DNA from: Alphaproteobacteria bacterium | GTDB taxonomy: Bacteria > Pseudomonadota > Alphaproteobacteria > UBA2966 > CAIVPW01 | DNA length: 64,000 bases | Assembly (NCBI GenBank): GCA_947481575.1 | Contig: CANKGV010000002.1 | Location: 122,880 to 186,879 of the forward strand | Direction of reading: 5' to 3' | In this document: positions 23,006-31,734 of the stretch, in pieces | Layout of the letters: each line of letters starts with the position of its first letter | Numbering within the stretch: the stretch's first letter is position 1 | Notes under the pieces: model-generated | Told to the model about the DNA's origin: nothing | The model's input: only the letters and a program-made list of their open reading frames with translations | The model's database searches: none | Translations under genes and position numbers: made by a program

Positions 23006-23542
23006 ATGCTGCGCCGCTCATTCCTTCTCGGTCTTATGGCCGCGCCCCTCACGGCGCCGGTGGCGGTCGCCGCCGTGCCTGCCGTCGATACCAAGGGTTT
23101 CCACATCGAGGACTGGCTGGGGCCGCCGACCGGCGACCTGCGGCGCGACCTCGAACACGCCCGCGCCGCCAACAAGGTTCTGGCGGTCTTCTGGGAGGCG
23201 ACGCCCTGCGTCTACTGCGACGAGCTGCACGTCAAGGCGTTGCGCGACCCGACGATGCGCGAGTACGTGGCGCAGCGGTTCCACAGCGTTCGCTACGATC
23301 GCCTTGGCAAGGGGCCGTTGATTGATTTCAACGGCGCCGAACGCAGCGAGCGTGATACGGCGCTGGCCCACCGGGTGCTCGGCACGCCGACCATCGAGTT
23401 CCGCCTAGCGGATGCGCGGGAAGTGATGCGCGTCCCCGGCTATCTCGGGTTCAACCTGCTGCGCTCGTCGTTCGAATACGTCGACGAAGGCGGGTACCGC
23501 CAAGCCGGCTTCGCCAAGTGGCTGCAGCAGCGGCCGCGCTAG
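23006..23542 (+). CDS. Exported thioredoxin-like protein (SoxW/SoxS-like)
   Basis: The 178-residue product starts with an export signal (LRRSFLLGLMAAPLTAPVAVAA; the RRSFLLG stretch could be a Tat signal). It has a thioredoxin fold with the redox motif in WEATPCVYCDELH and a cis-proline loop in GTPTIEFRL. Such proteins act as periplasmic reductants and occur with Sox sulfur-oxidation genes, but this one is 9 kb from soxCD. The ATG is preceded by GGAG at six bases, so I prefer it to the GTG at 22994. It is a monocistronic unit ending against a convergent VOC gene. Confidence 0.82.
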   Translation: MLRRSFLLGLMAAPLTAPVAVAAVPAVDTKGFHIEDWLGPPTGDLRRDLEHARAANKVLAVFWEATPCVYCDELHVKALRDPTMREYVAQRFHSVRYDRLGKGPLIDFNGAERSERDTALAHRVLGTPTIEFRLADAREVMRVPGYLGFNLLRSSFEYVDEGGYRQAGFAKWLQQRPR

Positions 23543-23549
23543 CTGTGTC

Positions 23550-23987
23550 CTACTTCGGCGGCGGCAGGATCAGTTCGCCGTTGGTGCCGAGCTTGAAGTG
23601 GGGGTTCCAGGCGACCTCCCACAGATGGCCGTCCGGGTCGGCGAAATACCCCGCGTAGCCGCCCCACGAAGTGTCGGCGGCCGGGCGCACCACGCTGCCG
23701 CCGGCCTTCGCCGCTTGTTTGAGCGCGGCGTCAACGTCGCCCTTGGTGGGCACGTTCTGCGCAATCGTGACGCCGCGAAATCCGCTCGCGCCGCCCGGCG
23801 TTACGCCCGCGTCTTCCGCCAGCGCGTCGTGCTGGAACAGCGACAGGCCGATGCCGCCCAATTGGATAAACACGATTGCGTCGTCGCTGGCGGCGGAAGC
23901 TTTCCAGCCCAATCCGTCGACGTAGAACTTGCGCGCTTTGGTGAGGTTCGCGACCCCGAGGGTAATCAAGCTAAGGCGTTGGTCCAT
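23550..23987 (-). CDS. VOC-family protein (glyoxalase/bleomycin-resistance fold)
   Basis: The 145-residue product has two beta-alpha-beta-beta-beta modules: RLSLITLGVANLTKARKFYVDGLGWKAS at the N-terminus and GYAGYFADPDGHLWEVAWNP toward the C-terminus. The latter carries the usual DPDGHLWE metal-ligand region. This is the YurT/PhnB-like small VOC type, whose substrate cannot be deduced. The gene begins 4 bases after the stop of the Xaa-Pro aminopeptidase on the same strand, so they are probably cotranscribed. Confidence 0.85.
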   Translation of the reverse strand: MDQRLSLITLGVANLTKARKFYVDGLGWKASAASDDAIVFIQLGGIGLSLFQHDALAEDAGVTPGGASGFRGVTIAQNVPTKGDVDAALKQAAKAGGSVVRPAADTSWGGYAGYFADPDGHLWEVAWNPHFKLGTNGELILPPPK

Positions 23988-23991
23988 GCAG

Positions 23992-25986
23992 CTATGCGAT
24001 CCCGGCGGTGGCGCTGTTCAGCCATTCGCGCGTGGCCGCGTCCACCAGCGGCCCCACGGTTTCGCGCACCCGCGCGTGGTAAGCGTTGAGCCAGCCCTTT
24101 TCTTCCGCGCTCAACAGGCGCGGGTCGATCAGGGCGCGGTCGATCGGGGCGAGGGTGATGGTCTCGAACCCCAGTAATTCTTTCTCGCTGCCGGTGGGCG
24201 CCGTTGCCGGCATCACCACCACCAGGTTTTCGATGCGGATGCCGAACGCGCCTTGCTTGTAATAGCCGGGCTCGTTGGAAACGATCATGCCGGGCTTGAG
24301 CGGCGTGGCTTCGGCGCGGGCGGAAATGCCCTGCGGGCCTTCGTGCACGCCGAGGTAGCTGCCGACGCCGTGGCCGGTGCCGTGGTCGAAGTCGATGCCG
24401 GCCTGCCACAGCGGCATGCGCGCCAGCACGTCGAGCTGCGGGCCGGATGTGCCGGGCGGGAACTTGGCCAGGGCCAGCTGGATGTGGCCCTTGAGCACGC
24501 GGGTGAAGCGGTCGCGCATCTCGGCGGTCGGCTCGCCGATCGCCACCGCGCGGGTCACATCGGTGGTGCCGTCCAAGTATTGGCCGCCCGAATCGATCAG
24601 GTAGATCGAGCCGGGTTCGATGCTGCGGTTGGTCTCCTCCGTGGCGCGGTAGTGCACCACCGCGCCGTTGGGTCCGGCGCCGGAAATCGAATCGAACGAC
24701 AGGCCCCGGAAGTGCTGGCCCGCCGCGCGCAGCTTGGCCAGACGGTCGGCCGCCGCGAGTTCGTCCAGTCCGCCGCGCGGGCCTTCTTTGGCGATCCACG
24801 CCAGGAACTTGGCCAGCGCCACACCGTCGCGCACATGGGCCGCGCGGGTGCCAGCCAATTCCACCGTGTTCTTGCACGCCTTGGGCAACTGGCACGGATC
24901 GCGCTCGCGCTGAATCATGGCCTTGGCCGCCGTCAGCCGGTCGATCACCCACGCCGCTGTAGCGTTCGCGTCGGCGCGCACTTTGAGGCCGTCCAGGCCG
25001 TCCAGGCCCACGCCGAACTCGCCGATCGGCCGAACGCGCACGTGCTCGCCCACGTGGGCGTGGGTTTCCGGGGCGAGCTTGCGGGGGTCGACGAACCAGT
25101 CCACCCGGCCGTCGTCGAACAGGATCGCGAACGACAGCGGCAGCGGCGTGTTTGGCACATCGTTGCCGCGCACGTTCAGCAGCCAGGCGATCGAGTCCGG
25201 CGCCGTCAGCACCGCCGCCGCGGCGCCTCCGTCCTTCACCGTCTTGGCGATGCGGGCGCGTTTGGCGTCCGATTCCTCGCCGGCGAATTTCACGTCGTGG
25301 GGAACGATTGGCGACAACGGCGGGGGCGGCTGATCGTGCCAAACCGTGTCGATTGGATTTGTGTCCAGCGCGACCAATTCCCCGCCTGCCTTGACGCAAG
25401 CGGCGCGGAATCCTTCAAGCCGGCGCTCGGTGAAGTGCCACGGGTCATAAGCTAACCTTCCATTCGCGGGAAGGTTGGCAGCGATCCATTCGGTGGCCGG
25501 CTGGTCGGTTATGTGCCTGTATTCAAACAGGTTTCCGTCAACTTGTTGGCGTACCTGCAGCACATAGCGGCCGTCTACCAGGACCGTCGCCTTGTCTGCC
25601 ATCACCACGGCCAATCCCGCCGATCCCGCGAACCCCGTGAGCCACGTAAGCCGCTGGGAACGCAGGGCAATGTACTCGCCCAGGTACTCGTCCGAGTGCG
25701 GCACCAGCATGCCCGCCAACCCACGCTGGGCCAGTTCCTTGCGCAGCACCGCCAAACGTGCGGGAACTGCTGAGCGGTCCGCCATCTGGGCCTGAAACCG
25801 TTGGCGCGCCTGGGCTACATGCTCGCGCAGGGGTGCGAGATCCGCCGTACGGGCGTCGGGTGCGAGGAGGCGGATTGCGGCTTCGGCCGGGTCCGGACCG
25901 TAGGCCGGCTGCGGCGCCGCTGCGATCGCATCGAGCGCAGCGCGCAGACCCGGATTGGTGACGGCCGACTGCGCAGGGGTGTCCAT
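23992..25986 (-). CDS. pepP: Xaa-Pro aminopeptidase (M24B family)
   Basis: This dinuclear-metal aminopeptidase removes N-terminal residues preceding proline. The 664-residue product has the long three-domain architecture: two creatinase-like N-terminal domains (about 60-350), the pita-bread M24 catalytic domain (about 370-590) and a C-terminal extension. Metal ligands are visible in IDSGGQYLDGTTDVTRA (two aspartates), GTGHGVGSYLGVHEGP (histidine), NEPGYYKQG and IRIENLVVV (glutamates). The ATG giving MDTPAQSAV was preferred to one 12 codons upstream. The symbol is given by family; long forms are sometimes called APP1-like. Confidence 0.93.
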   Translation of the reverse strand: MDTPAQSAVTNPGLRAALDAIAAAPQPAYGPDPAEAAIRLLAPDARTADLAPLREHVAQARQRFQAQMADRSAVPARLAVLRKELAQRGLAGMLVPHSDEYLGEYIALRSQRLTWLTGFAGSAGLAVVMADKATVLVDGRYVLQVRQQVDGNLFEYRHITDQPATEWIAANLPANGRLAYDPWHFTERRLEGFRAACVKAGGELVALDTNPIDTVWHDQPPPPLSPIVPHDVKFAGEESDAKRARIAKTVKDGGAAAAVLTAPDSIAWLLNVRGNDVPNTPLPLSFAILFDDGRVDWFVDPRKLAPETHAHVGEHVRVRPIGEFGVGLDGLDGLKVRADANATAAWVIDRLTAAKAMIQRERDPCQLPKACKNTVELAGTRAAHVRDGVALAKFLAWIAKEGPRGGLDELAAADRLAKLRAAGQHFRGLSFDSISGAGPNGAVVHYRATEETNRSIEPGSIYLIDSGGQYLDGTTDVTRAVAIGEPTAEMRDRFTRVLKGHIQLALAKFPPGTSGPQLDVLARMPLWQAGIDFDHGTGHGVGSYLGVHEGPQGISARAEATPLKPGMIVSNEPGYYKQGAFGIRIENLVVVMPATAPTGSEKELLGFETITLAPIDRALIDPRLLSAEEKGWLNAYHARVRETVGPLVDAATREWLNSATAGIA

Positions 25987-26034
25987 GACCGTGTATATGC
26001 GCCCGGCGAGGCCGGGAGGCAACGGACCGGCGGC

Positions 26035-26514
26035 TTACTTCGGCTGAACCGGAATCTTCTCGAGTTCCGCGATGTATTCCGGCGGCAACTGGAAGTGCTT
26101 GGCCCCCGTGATCAACTGCGAGAGGTAACGCACGCTGGGCAGCGCCGGGCTCGGCTGGGTGTTGGCGACATAGATGAGTACCCGGATCGGCGCGCCATCT
26201 TTGCCGACCACGCGCTTTTCGACGCGCTGGTATTCGTTGGCCAAAGCCGGCCGCTGGGTGCTGAAGCCCTCGTACTTGTCGAGCAGCGGCTGTTCGGCAT
26301 CGCTGATCTTGTAGACGATGCCCCAGACGTGGCTGGCGGGGTCCGGCACAATGCTCGCGACGCCGCCGCCCCAGGTCTTGGAGTCGCGCGGAAACGCAAG
26401 CTTGAACCCATCCAAGCGGGCGATGGTCTGGAACCGGGCAGAGGGGCAACGGCCCCGCATCTGCTCCGAGTTCATGTTCGATCCGTACGCGAAATACAGC
26501 ATGCCCGACGGCAC
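26035..26514 (-). CDS. Gamma-glutamylcyclotransferase-like protein
   Basis: The 159-residue product has the family hallmark YFAYGSNM at residues 7-14, which forms the gamma-glutamyl binding loop. The acidic segment LDKYEGFSTQRPALANEY is where this family usually carries its catalytic or substrate-contacting acid. Members cleave gamma-glutamyl amino acids or dipeptides to 5-oxoproline, but many are uncharacterised. There is no signal peptide. It lies between pepP and uvrD on the same strand with gaps of 48 and 77 bases. Confidence 0.87.
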   Translation of the reverse strand: MPSGMLYFAYGSNMNSEQMRGRCPSARFQTIARLDGFKLAFPRDSKTWGGGVASIVPDPASHVWGIVYKISDAEQPLLDKYEGFSTQRPALANEYQRVEKRVVGKDGAPIRVLIYVANTQPSPALPSVRYLSQLITGAKHFQLPPEYIAELEKIPVQPK

Positions 26515-26591
26515 TCAGGTTGCCAGAACGAAGGTCGGGAGTATAGGCGCCAGGCCGATTGTTACAATCGGGGATTGCAACTTTCTGGCCG

Positions 26592-28907
26592 CTAAGCCTT
26601 TGCTACGAATGAATCGATCACCTTCTTCACCCCAGCTTTGTCGAACGCAATCTCGAGCCGGTTGCCATCGACCGCACTCACTTTGCCGTAGCCGAACTTT
26701 TGGTGAAACACGCGGGTGCCGACCGCGAACGCGCTGCCCCCGGTGCTGGGCACGACCCGTTCCGAGCGGCCCATGACCGGTGCGGACGAGCCGGGGTAGG
26801 GCGCGTTGCGCGGCCGGATTTCCCAGCGGCCCTTCGGGGCGTGCGGCGTGGGTGCTTCGAACGCCGGACCATCGTCGTCGCCACCGCTGCTGCGGCGGCC
26901 GCGGTACAGGCCGGGCGCGGCGATGAATTCGATGGCGTCCTTGGGCAGTTCGTCGATGAACCGCGAGGGCAAGCTAGAGCGCCACTGGTTGAACACGCGG
27001 CGGCTGGCGGCGAACGTAATGGCTAGGCGTTTGCGCGCGCGGGTGATGGCGACGTGGGCGAGGCGGCGTTCTTCTTCCAGCGAGTTCTCGCCGCCTTCGG
27101 TCAGCGCGCGGGCGTTGGGAAATAGTTCTTCTTCCCAGCCCGGCAGGTAGACGTAGTCGAACTCCAGACCCTTGGCGCCGTGGACGGTCATCAGGCTGAC
27201 CTTGTCGTCGTCGCCCGTCTCGTCGTTCTCCATCACCAGACTGACGTGTTCCAGGAACCCGCCGAGCGTGTCGAAGGACTCCACCGCGCCGACGAGTTCC
27301 TTCAGGTTCTCCAGTCGGCCCGCCGCGTCCGGCGAGCGGTCCTGGCGCAGCATGGTGGTGTAGCCGGACTCGTCCATGACGATGCCGACGACCTCGGGGT
27401 GCGGCAGTTCCGTGAGTTGCTTGCGCCAGCGGGCGATCGATTCCAAGAGGCCGCCCAACGCGCGACGCGCCTGCGGGGTGATCTCGTCGGACCCCACCAG
27501 TTCCAGCGCCGCTGCGGTGAGCGGCAGGCCGCGGGCGCGGGCGAGCTGGTGCATCGACTGCTCCGTCGCTTCGCCGATGCCGCGGCGCGGCGTGTTCAGA
27601 ATGCGCTCGAACGCCAGATCGTCCTCCGGTTGGGCGATGACGCGCAGGTAGGCGATGGCATCGCGGATTTCCTTGCGCTCGTAGAACCGGAGACCGCCGA
27701 TCACCCGGTAGGGGATGCCGAGGGTGAGCAGGCGTTCTTCGAACTCGCGGGTTTGGAACGACGCGCGCACCAGGATGGCGAACGACTTGAGCTTTTCGCC
27801 GCCGCGGTGCGCGGTTTCGATCTCGTCGCACACAAGCCGGGCTTCTTCCTCGCCGTCCCACGCCCCGCGCACCACCACCTTGTGGCCGGCGGGCTTGTCG
27901 GTGCGGAGCGTCTTGCCGAGGCGGTCCTTGTTCTTGGCAATCAGCCCCGACGCGGCGGCCAGAATCTCGGGCGTGGAGCGGTAGTTCTGCTCCAAGCGGA
28001 TGACGCGGGCGCCCGGGAAGTCCTTCTCGAACCGCAGGATGTTGCCGACCTCGGCGCCGCGCCACGAGTAGATCGACTGGTCGTCGTCGCCGACGCAGCA
28101 CAGGTTGCGGTGTTCGCGCGCGAGCAGGCGCAGCCATAGATATTGGCCGACGTTGGTGTCCTGGTACTCGTCGACCAACACGTAGCGGAACCGCTGCTGC
28201 CAGCTCGCCAGCACCTCCGGGTGGCCGGTGAAGATGGTGAGCACGTGCAGCATGAGGTCGCCGAAGTCGGCCGCGTTCACCGTGCGCAAGCGTTCCTGGT
28301 AGGCGCGGTAGAACGCGGGTGCTTTGGCGCCGGCGTACTCACCCTTGGCGGTGGCCGCCGGGGTGAGCTTGTCGGGTGTGAGGCCCTTGTCTTTCCAGTC
28401 GTTGATGATCCCGGCGAGCATGCGCGCGGGCCAGCGCTTTTCGTCGATGTTGGCCGACGCGATGATCTGTTTAAGCAGACGGACCTGGTCGTCCTGGTCC
28501 AGGATCGTGAAGTTGGGCTTCAGCCCGACCAACTCGGCATGGGCGCGGAGGATGCGCGCGGCGATCGAATGGAACGTGCCGATCCACAGGCTTTCGACCG
28601 GGCGCCGCAACAATTCGCCGACACGCTCGCGCATCTCGCGGGCGGCCTTGTTGGTGAACGTCACGGCGAGGATTTCGCCGGGACGCGCCTTGCCGCTATC
28701 CAGAATGTGCGCGACGCGGGCAGTGAGCACGCCGGTCTTTCCGGTGCCTGCGCCGGCCAGAACCAGGACCGGACCCTCGGTGGTCTCCACCGCCTCGCGC
28801 TGGGCCGGGTTGAGGCGGTCCAGGTACGCGGGCGCGGGACGGACCACCGCTGCGGCCGGCCGCATGGGGACGGCGGCGTCGGCAAGTTCAAACGGGTCGG
28901 ATACCAT
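26592..28907 (-). CDS. uvrD: UvrD/PcrA-type ATP-dependent DNA helicase
   Basis: This superfamily 1A 3'-5' helicase acts in nucleotide excision and mismatch repair. The 771-residue product contains motif Ia/Walker A LAGAGTGKT, Walker B LVDEYQDTN, motif III QSIYSWRGA, motif IV RLEQNYRS and motif V VSLMTVHGAKGLEFDYVYLPGWEEELFP. It ends with the tudor-like C-terminus VFHQKFGYGKVSAVDGNRLEIAFD found in PcrA/UvrD. Length is normal. TATATA-like sequence just upstream (28912-28921, minus) may be its -10 region. It is divergent from the YeeE pair. Confidence 0.96.
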   Translation of the reverse strand: MVSDPFELADAAVPMRPAAAVVRPAPAYLDRLNPAQREAVETTEGPVLVLAGAGTGKTGVLTARVAHILDSGKARPGEILAVTFTNKAAREMRERVGELLRRPVESLWIGTFHSIAARILRAHAELVGLKPNFTILDQDDQVRLLKQIIASANIDEKRWPARMLAGIINDWKDKGLTPDKLTPAATAKGEYAGAKAPAFYRAYQERLRTVNAADFGDLMLHVLTIFTGHPEVLASWQQRFRYVLVDEYQDTNVGQYLWLRLLAREHRNLCCVGDDDQSIYSWRGAEVGNILRFEKDFPGARVIRLEQNYRSTPEILAAASGLIAKNKDRLGKTLRTDKPAGHKVVVRGAWDGEEEARLVCDEIETAHRGGEKLKSFAILVRASFQTREFEERLLTLGIPYRVIGGLRFYERKEIRDAIAYLRVIAQPEDDLAFERILNTPRRGIGEATEQSMHQLARARGLPLTAAALELVGSDEITPQARRALGGLLESIARWRKQLTELPHPEVVGIVMDESGYTTMLRQDRSPDAAGRLENLKELVGAVESFDTLGGFLEHVSLVMENDETGDDDKVSLMTVHGAKGLEFDYVYLPGWEEELFPNARALTEGGENSLEEERRLAHVAITRARKRLAITFAASRRVFNQWRSSLPSRFIDELPKDAIEFIAAPGLYRGRRSSGGDDDGPAFEAPTPHAPKGRWEIRPRNAPYPGSSAPVMGRSERVVPSTGGSAFAVGTRVFHQKFGYGKVSAVDGNRLEIAFDKAGVKKVIDSFVAKA

Positions 28908-28994
28908 TCGCTCTTATATAGCCACCGGGACCGGTTCGGGGTAGGCCAGTGACCACCGGACGGAGCCGGGCCAGTTCAGTCACAGGAGCAGTCA

Positions 28995-29429
28995 ATGACC
29001 ATCGTCAATTTCACCCCGTGGACCGCTCTCGGCGGTGGCCTGTTAATCGGCCTATCGGCGGCGATCATGCTGCTGCTGGCGGGCCGGATCGCGGGCATCA
29101 GCGGTATTCTGGCCGGTCTGCTGCCGCCGGTGCCGGGCGATGCGACGTGGCGGGTGTGGTTCCTGGGCGGCCTGATCCTGGGCAGTGCGGTGTGGCGGTT
29201 CGCGGGCGGCGCCGCGGCGGACGCCATCGTGTTCGAGGCGACGTACCCGGCGATCATCGTCGGCGGCTTGCTGACGGGGGTAGGCACGCGGGTAAGCGGC
29301 GGCTGCACCAGCGGCCACGGCGTATGTGGGATCGGCAGGTTCTCGCCGCGGTCGATCGCCGCGACCTGCATCTTCATGGCGACGGGGGCCATCACGGTCT
29401 ACGTTTCGCGTCACGTTGTGGGAGCCTAA
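28995..29429 (+). CDS. YeeE/YedE-family sulfur transporter, N-terminal half protein
   Basis: This inner-membrane protein of the sulfur-transport (TsuA/YeeE) family is 144 residues with about four membrane segments. It contains the signature GVGTRVSGGCTSGHGVCGIGR; the cysteine in GGCTSGHG is the family's key residue for thiosulfate transfer. In the longer YeeE proteins two such halves are fused, while here the second half is the next gene, 3 bases downstream. AGGAG precedes the ATG. The likely role is uptake of thiosulfate or a related sulfur species. Confidence 0.9.
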   Translation: MTIVNFTPWTALGGGLLIGLSAAIMLLLAGRIAGISGILAGLLPPVPGDATWRVWFLGGLILGSAVWRFAGGAAADAIVFEATYPAIIVGGLLTGVGTRVSGGCTSGHGVCGIGRFSPRSIAATCIFMATGAITVYVSRHVVGA

Positions 29430-29432
29430 GCC

Positions 29433-29897
29433 ATGAATCGCAATATTGCGTCGCTGGTGGCGGGGGTGCTGTTCGGCGTGGGGCTCGGCATGGCCCAAAT
29501 GGTCAACCCGCACAAGGTGCGCGACTTCCTGGACATCCTCGGCACGTGGGATCCGAGCCTGGCGTTCGTGATGGGCGCGGCGGTGGTGGTGTATTTTGCC
29601 GCATGGCGGCTGAGCCTCGCACGCTCGCGGCCGGTGTTCGCCGATGTGTTCCGACGGCCGACCCGCACCGATGTACTGAATCCGCGCCTGCTGGGCGGCG
29701 CGGCCGTGTTTGGCGTGGGCTGGGGCCTCGTGGGGTTCTGCCCGGGACCGGGCATTTCCTCGCTCGCCTATCTGCTGCCGCAGTCGGCGGTGTTCGTGGC
29801 GGCGATGGTTGCGGGCTCATGGGCTGGCGGGTTGGTGCCGAACGAGCCGATCGAGTCGGCGGCGGCCGCGCGCGATGAGCGCCGTAAGGCGGCCTAG
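29433..29897 (+). CDS. YeeE/YedE-family sulfur transporter, C-terminal half protein (DUF6691-type)
   Basis: The 154-residue polytopic protein has about four membrane segments. The second-half signature GWGLVGFCPGPGISSLAYL has its cysteine in the position expected for the paired half of YeeE-like transporters. MNRNIASLVAGVLFGVGLGMAQMVNP is a typical beginning. It follows the first half by 3 bases, and the two probably form one pore. The C-terminus is a short charged tail. It converges on the TetR gene. Confidence 0.9.
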   Translation: MNRNIASLVAGVLFGVGLGMAQMVNPHKVRDFLDILGTWDPSLAFVMGAAVVVYFAAWRLSLARSRPVFADVFRRPTRTDVLNPRLLGGAAVFGVGWGLVGFCPGPGISSLAYLLPQSAVFVAAMVAGSWAGGLVPNEPIESAAAARDERRKAA

Positions 29898-29919
29898 GCG
29901 GCAGCGGAAACCGTGACGA

Positions 29920-30678
29920 TTAATTTGGCGGTTGAGAGGGTAGTGAGTGTCCGGGGGCTCCCGCAGGCGCAGCGGGCGATGCCAAGGATCCCTCGATTTG
30001 GCGCCAGATCGACATCTTGGCTTGGGCTAGGCGCTCGCCCGTAAGGTCCTTCCAACCCAAGGACCGCAGCGCGATGCCGCGCATGCGGAAGAAGATCACC
30101 ATCAGGCCCCAGATGCCGACGGCGCGGATCATGGCGTCGGGGTCATCCGGTGCGCCGCCTTCGATGCGACGGATCAGGGCGGCGAGATTGCCGAGGATCG
30201 GGCGCAGCACCCGCTGAAACAGAATGTCGAGCGCGGCGGTCGGGCTGGTTTGTTCGCGGATCAGGAACATCAGCCACGCATCGAGCGGCTTCGGCGAGGC
30301 CAGACTCTCGGCGGTGCCTTCCACAACGCCGCGCAGCATGGCGACGAGCTGGGCACGCGACAGTGCGGGATTGGCGAGCGCGGCGGCGATGCCTTCGCTC
30401 GCCGGCTTCATCTCGGCCTCGGCATGACTGGCGATGTGCTCGGCACAGGCTAGGTACAGGCCTTCCTTGGACCCGAAGTAGTAGGGCAGAGCGGCGAGGT
30501 TCACGCCGGCATGCTTGGCGATTAGGCGCGTTGAGGACCCGTCCAGTCCGTGGGCGCTGAAGATCGGCAGCGCGGCGGCGACGATGCGGGCGCGGGTTTC
30601 ATCGCCGCGCGGATAGCCGCGGGTTTTGCCGCGGGTGGGTTTGGCCTTGGTTCGAGTCGACGAGCGCTTATTGGTCAT
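29920..30678 (-). CDS. TetR-family regulator of the CecR/YbiH type
   Basis: The 252-residue product has a Lys/Arg-rich leader and a TetR helix-turn-helix (RARIVAAALPIFSAHGLDGSSTRLIAKHAGVNLAALPYYFGSKEGLY, about 31-77). The C-terminal ligand domain resembles the CecR-type (DUF1956) family: LMFLIREQTSPTAALDILFQRVL. It is divergent from an HlyD-ABC-permease operon, the same arrangement as E. coli ybiH (cecR) with ybhGFSR, so it most likely represses that exporter. The ATG at 30678 was chosen; the longer open frame upstream covers the AT-rich promoter and is not coding. Confidence 0.88.
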   Translation of the reverse strand: MTNKRSSTRTKAKPTRGKTRGYPRGDETRARIVAAALPIFSAHGLDGSSTRLIAKHAGVNLAALPYYFGSKEGLYLACAEHIASHAEAEMKPASEGIAAALANPALSRAQLVAMLRGVVEGTAESLASPKPLDAWLMFLIREQTSPTAALDILFQRVLRPILGNLAALIRRIEGGAPDDPDAMIRAVGIWGLMVIFFRMRGIALRSLGWKDLTGERLAQAKMSIWRQIEGSLASPAAPAGAPGHSLPSQPPN

Positions 30679-30708
30679 CCGGTTACGCTGCGATGGGCTG
30701 CACGGGTA

Positions 30709-30748
30709 AATATAATCGATTGAATAAATTGTATCGACTGATTTAAAT
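30709..30748. promoter_or_regulatory. Divergent tetR/hlyD control region with operator-like repeats
   Basis: An AT-rich patch contrasts with its surroundings. For the plus strand, TTGAAT (30720-30725) and TTAAAT (30743-30748) are spaced by 17 bases. For the minus strand, TATATT (30714-30709) is a possible -10. Overlapping the plus -35 is an imperfect inverted repeat, TCGATTGAAT (30716-30725) with ATTGTATCGA (30728-30737), 8 of 10 pairs matching. ATCGATTGA (30715) is repeated as ATCGACTGA (30733) at an 18-base interval. This is the expected place for TetR binding. Confidence 0.65.
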
Positions 30749-30777
30749 CCGTCAAGCGATTGGCAGGGAGGTGCACC

Positions 30778-31734
30778 ATGGACGCAGTGCTGGAGTGGGT
30801 GCGGGCAGTGGGGATGGCGGTCGGCGCGGTGTTCGCGAGCGCTCCACCGGACCACCCGGTGTTCTATGGGTATGTCGAAGCGGACTATCAGCGTGTGGCG
30901 CCGGCGCAGGCAGGTGTGCTCACGGCCCTGAACGTCGCGCGCGGCGGCACGGTGCACGCCGGCGACGTCGTGGCGCAGCTCGACGCGACTGCAGAGACCG
31001 CAGCGGTGGCCCAGGTTACGGCGCAGGTGGCGCAGGCCGAGTCCCAACTAGCGGATCTGCGCAAAGGGCAGCGCTCGCCGGAGTTGGATGCGCTGCAGGC
31101 GCAGCGTGGCCAGGCTGTGGCGGACTTGCAATTGAGCGAGGCGAACTTCAACCGCCAGACCCAGCTGAATAGGGATGGGGTCGCAACCAAGGGCGCGCTG
31201 GATACCGCCAAGGCGGCCTATGACCGCGACCGGGCGCGCATCTCGCAACTGGATGCGCAAATCCGCGCCGCCAACATGGGGGCGCGCGCCGACCAGATCG
31301 CGGCGGCCGAGGCCGCGGTGGCCGCGCAACGGGCGGCGTTGGCGCTGGCGCAATTCCGGCTGAGCCAGCGCACGTTGACGGCAACATCGGCCGCAACCGT
31401 CTCCGACACGCTGTTCACCGCCGGCGAGTTCGTGCCGGCCGGGGCGGCGGTGGTATCGCTGCTGGCGCCCGCGGCGGTGAAGGTGCGGTTCTTCCTGCCG
31501 GAAACGGCGATCGGGGCGGTGCGTATTGGCACCCCGGTGCGATTTGCGTGCGACGGCTGTGGGGTAGGCATGACGGCGAAGGTCGACTTCATCGCTACCC
31601 AGCCGGAGTACACGCCACCGATCATCTACAGCCGCGAATCGCGAGCGAAGCTCGTGTTCCTGGTGGAAGCGCGCCCGGATCGCCCGGACGGGCTGCACCC
31701 AGGCCAGCCGGTGGAAGTGGATACGCGGCCGTGA
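30778..31734 (+). CDS. HlyD-family periplasmic adaptor (YbhG-like)
   Basis: This is the membrane-fusion subunit of an ABC efflux pump. The 318-residue product has a short N-terminal hydrophobic anchor, then FYGYVEADYQRVAPAQAGVLTALNVARGGTVHAGDVVAQLD. It continues with a long alpha-helical hairpin rich in Ala/Gln/Arg (about 75-195) and the return lipoyl half TATSAATVSDTLFTAGEFVPAGAAVVSLL. A beta-barrel with FFLPETAIGAVRIGTPVRF ends it. GGGAGG stands six bases before the ATG. The stop overlaps the ATPase start as GTGA. Confidence 0.92.
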   Translation: MDAVLEWVRAVGMAVGAVFASAPPDHPVFYGYVEADYQRVAPAQAGVLTALNVARGGTVHAGDVVAQLDATAETAAVAQVTAQVAQAESQLADLRKGQRSPELDALQAQRGQAVADLQLSEANFNRQTQLNRDGVATKGALDTAKAAYDRDRARISQLDAQIRAANMGARADQIAAAEAAVAAQRAALALAQFRLSQRTLTATSAATVSDTLFTAGEFVPAGAAVVSLLAPAAVKVRFFLPETAIGAVRIGTPVRFACDGCGVGMTAKVDFIATQPEYTPPIIYSRESRAKLVFLVEARPDRPDGLHPGQPVEVDTRP

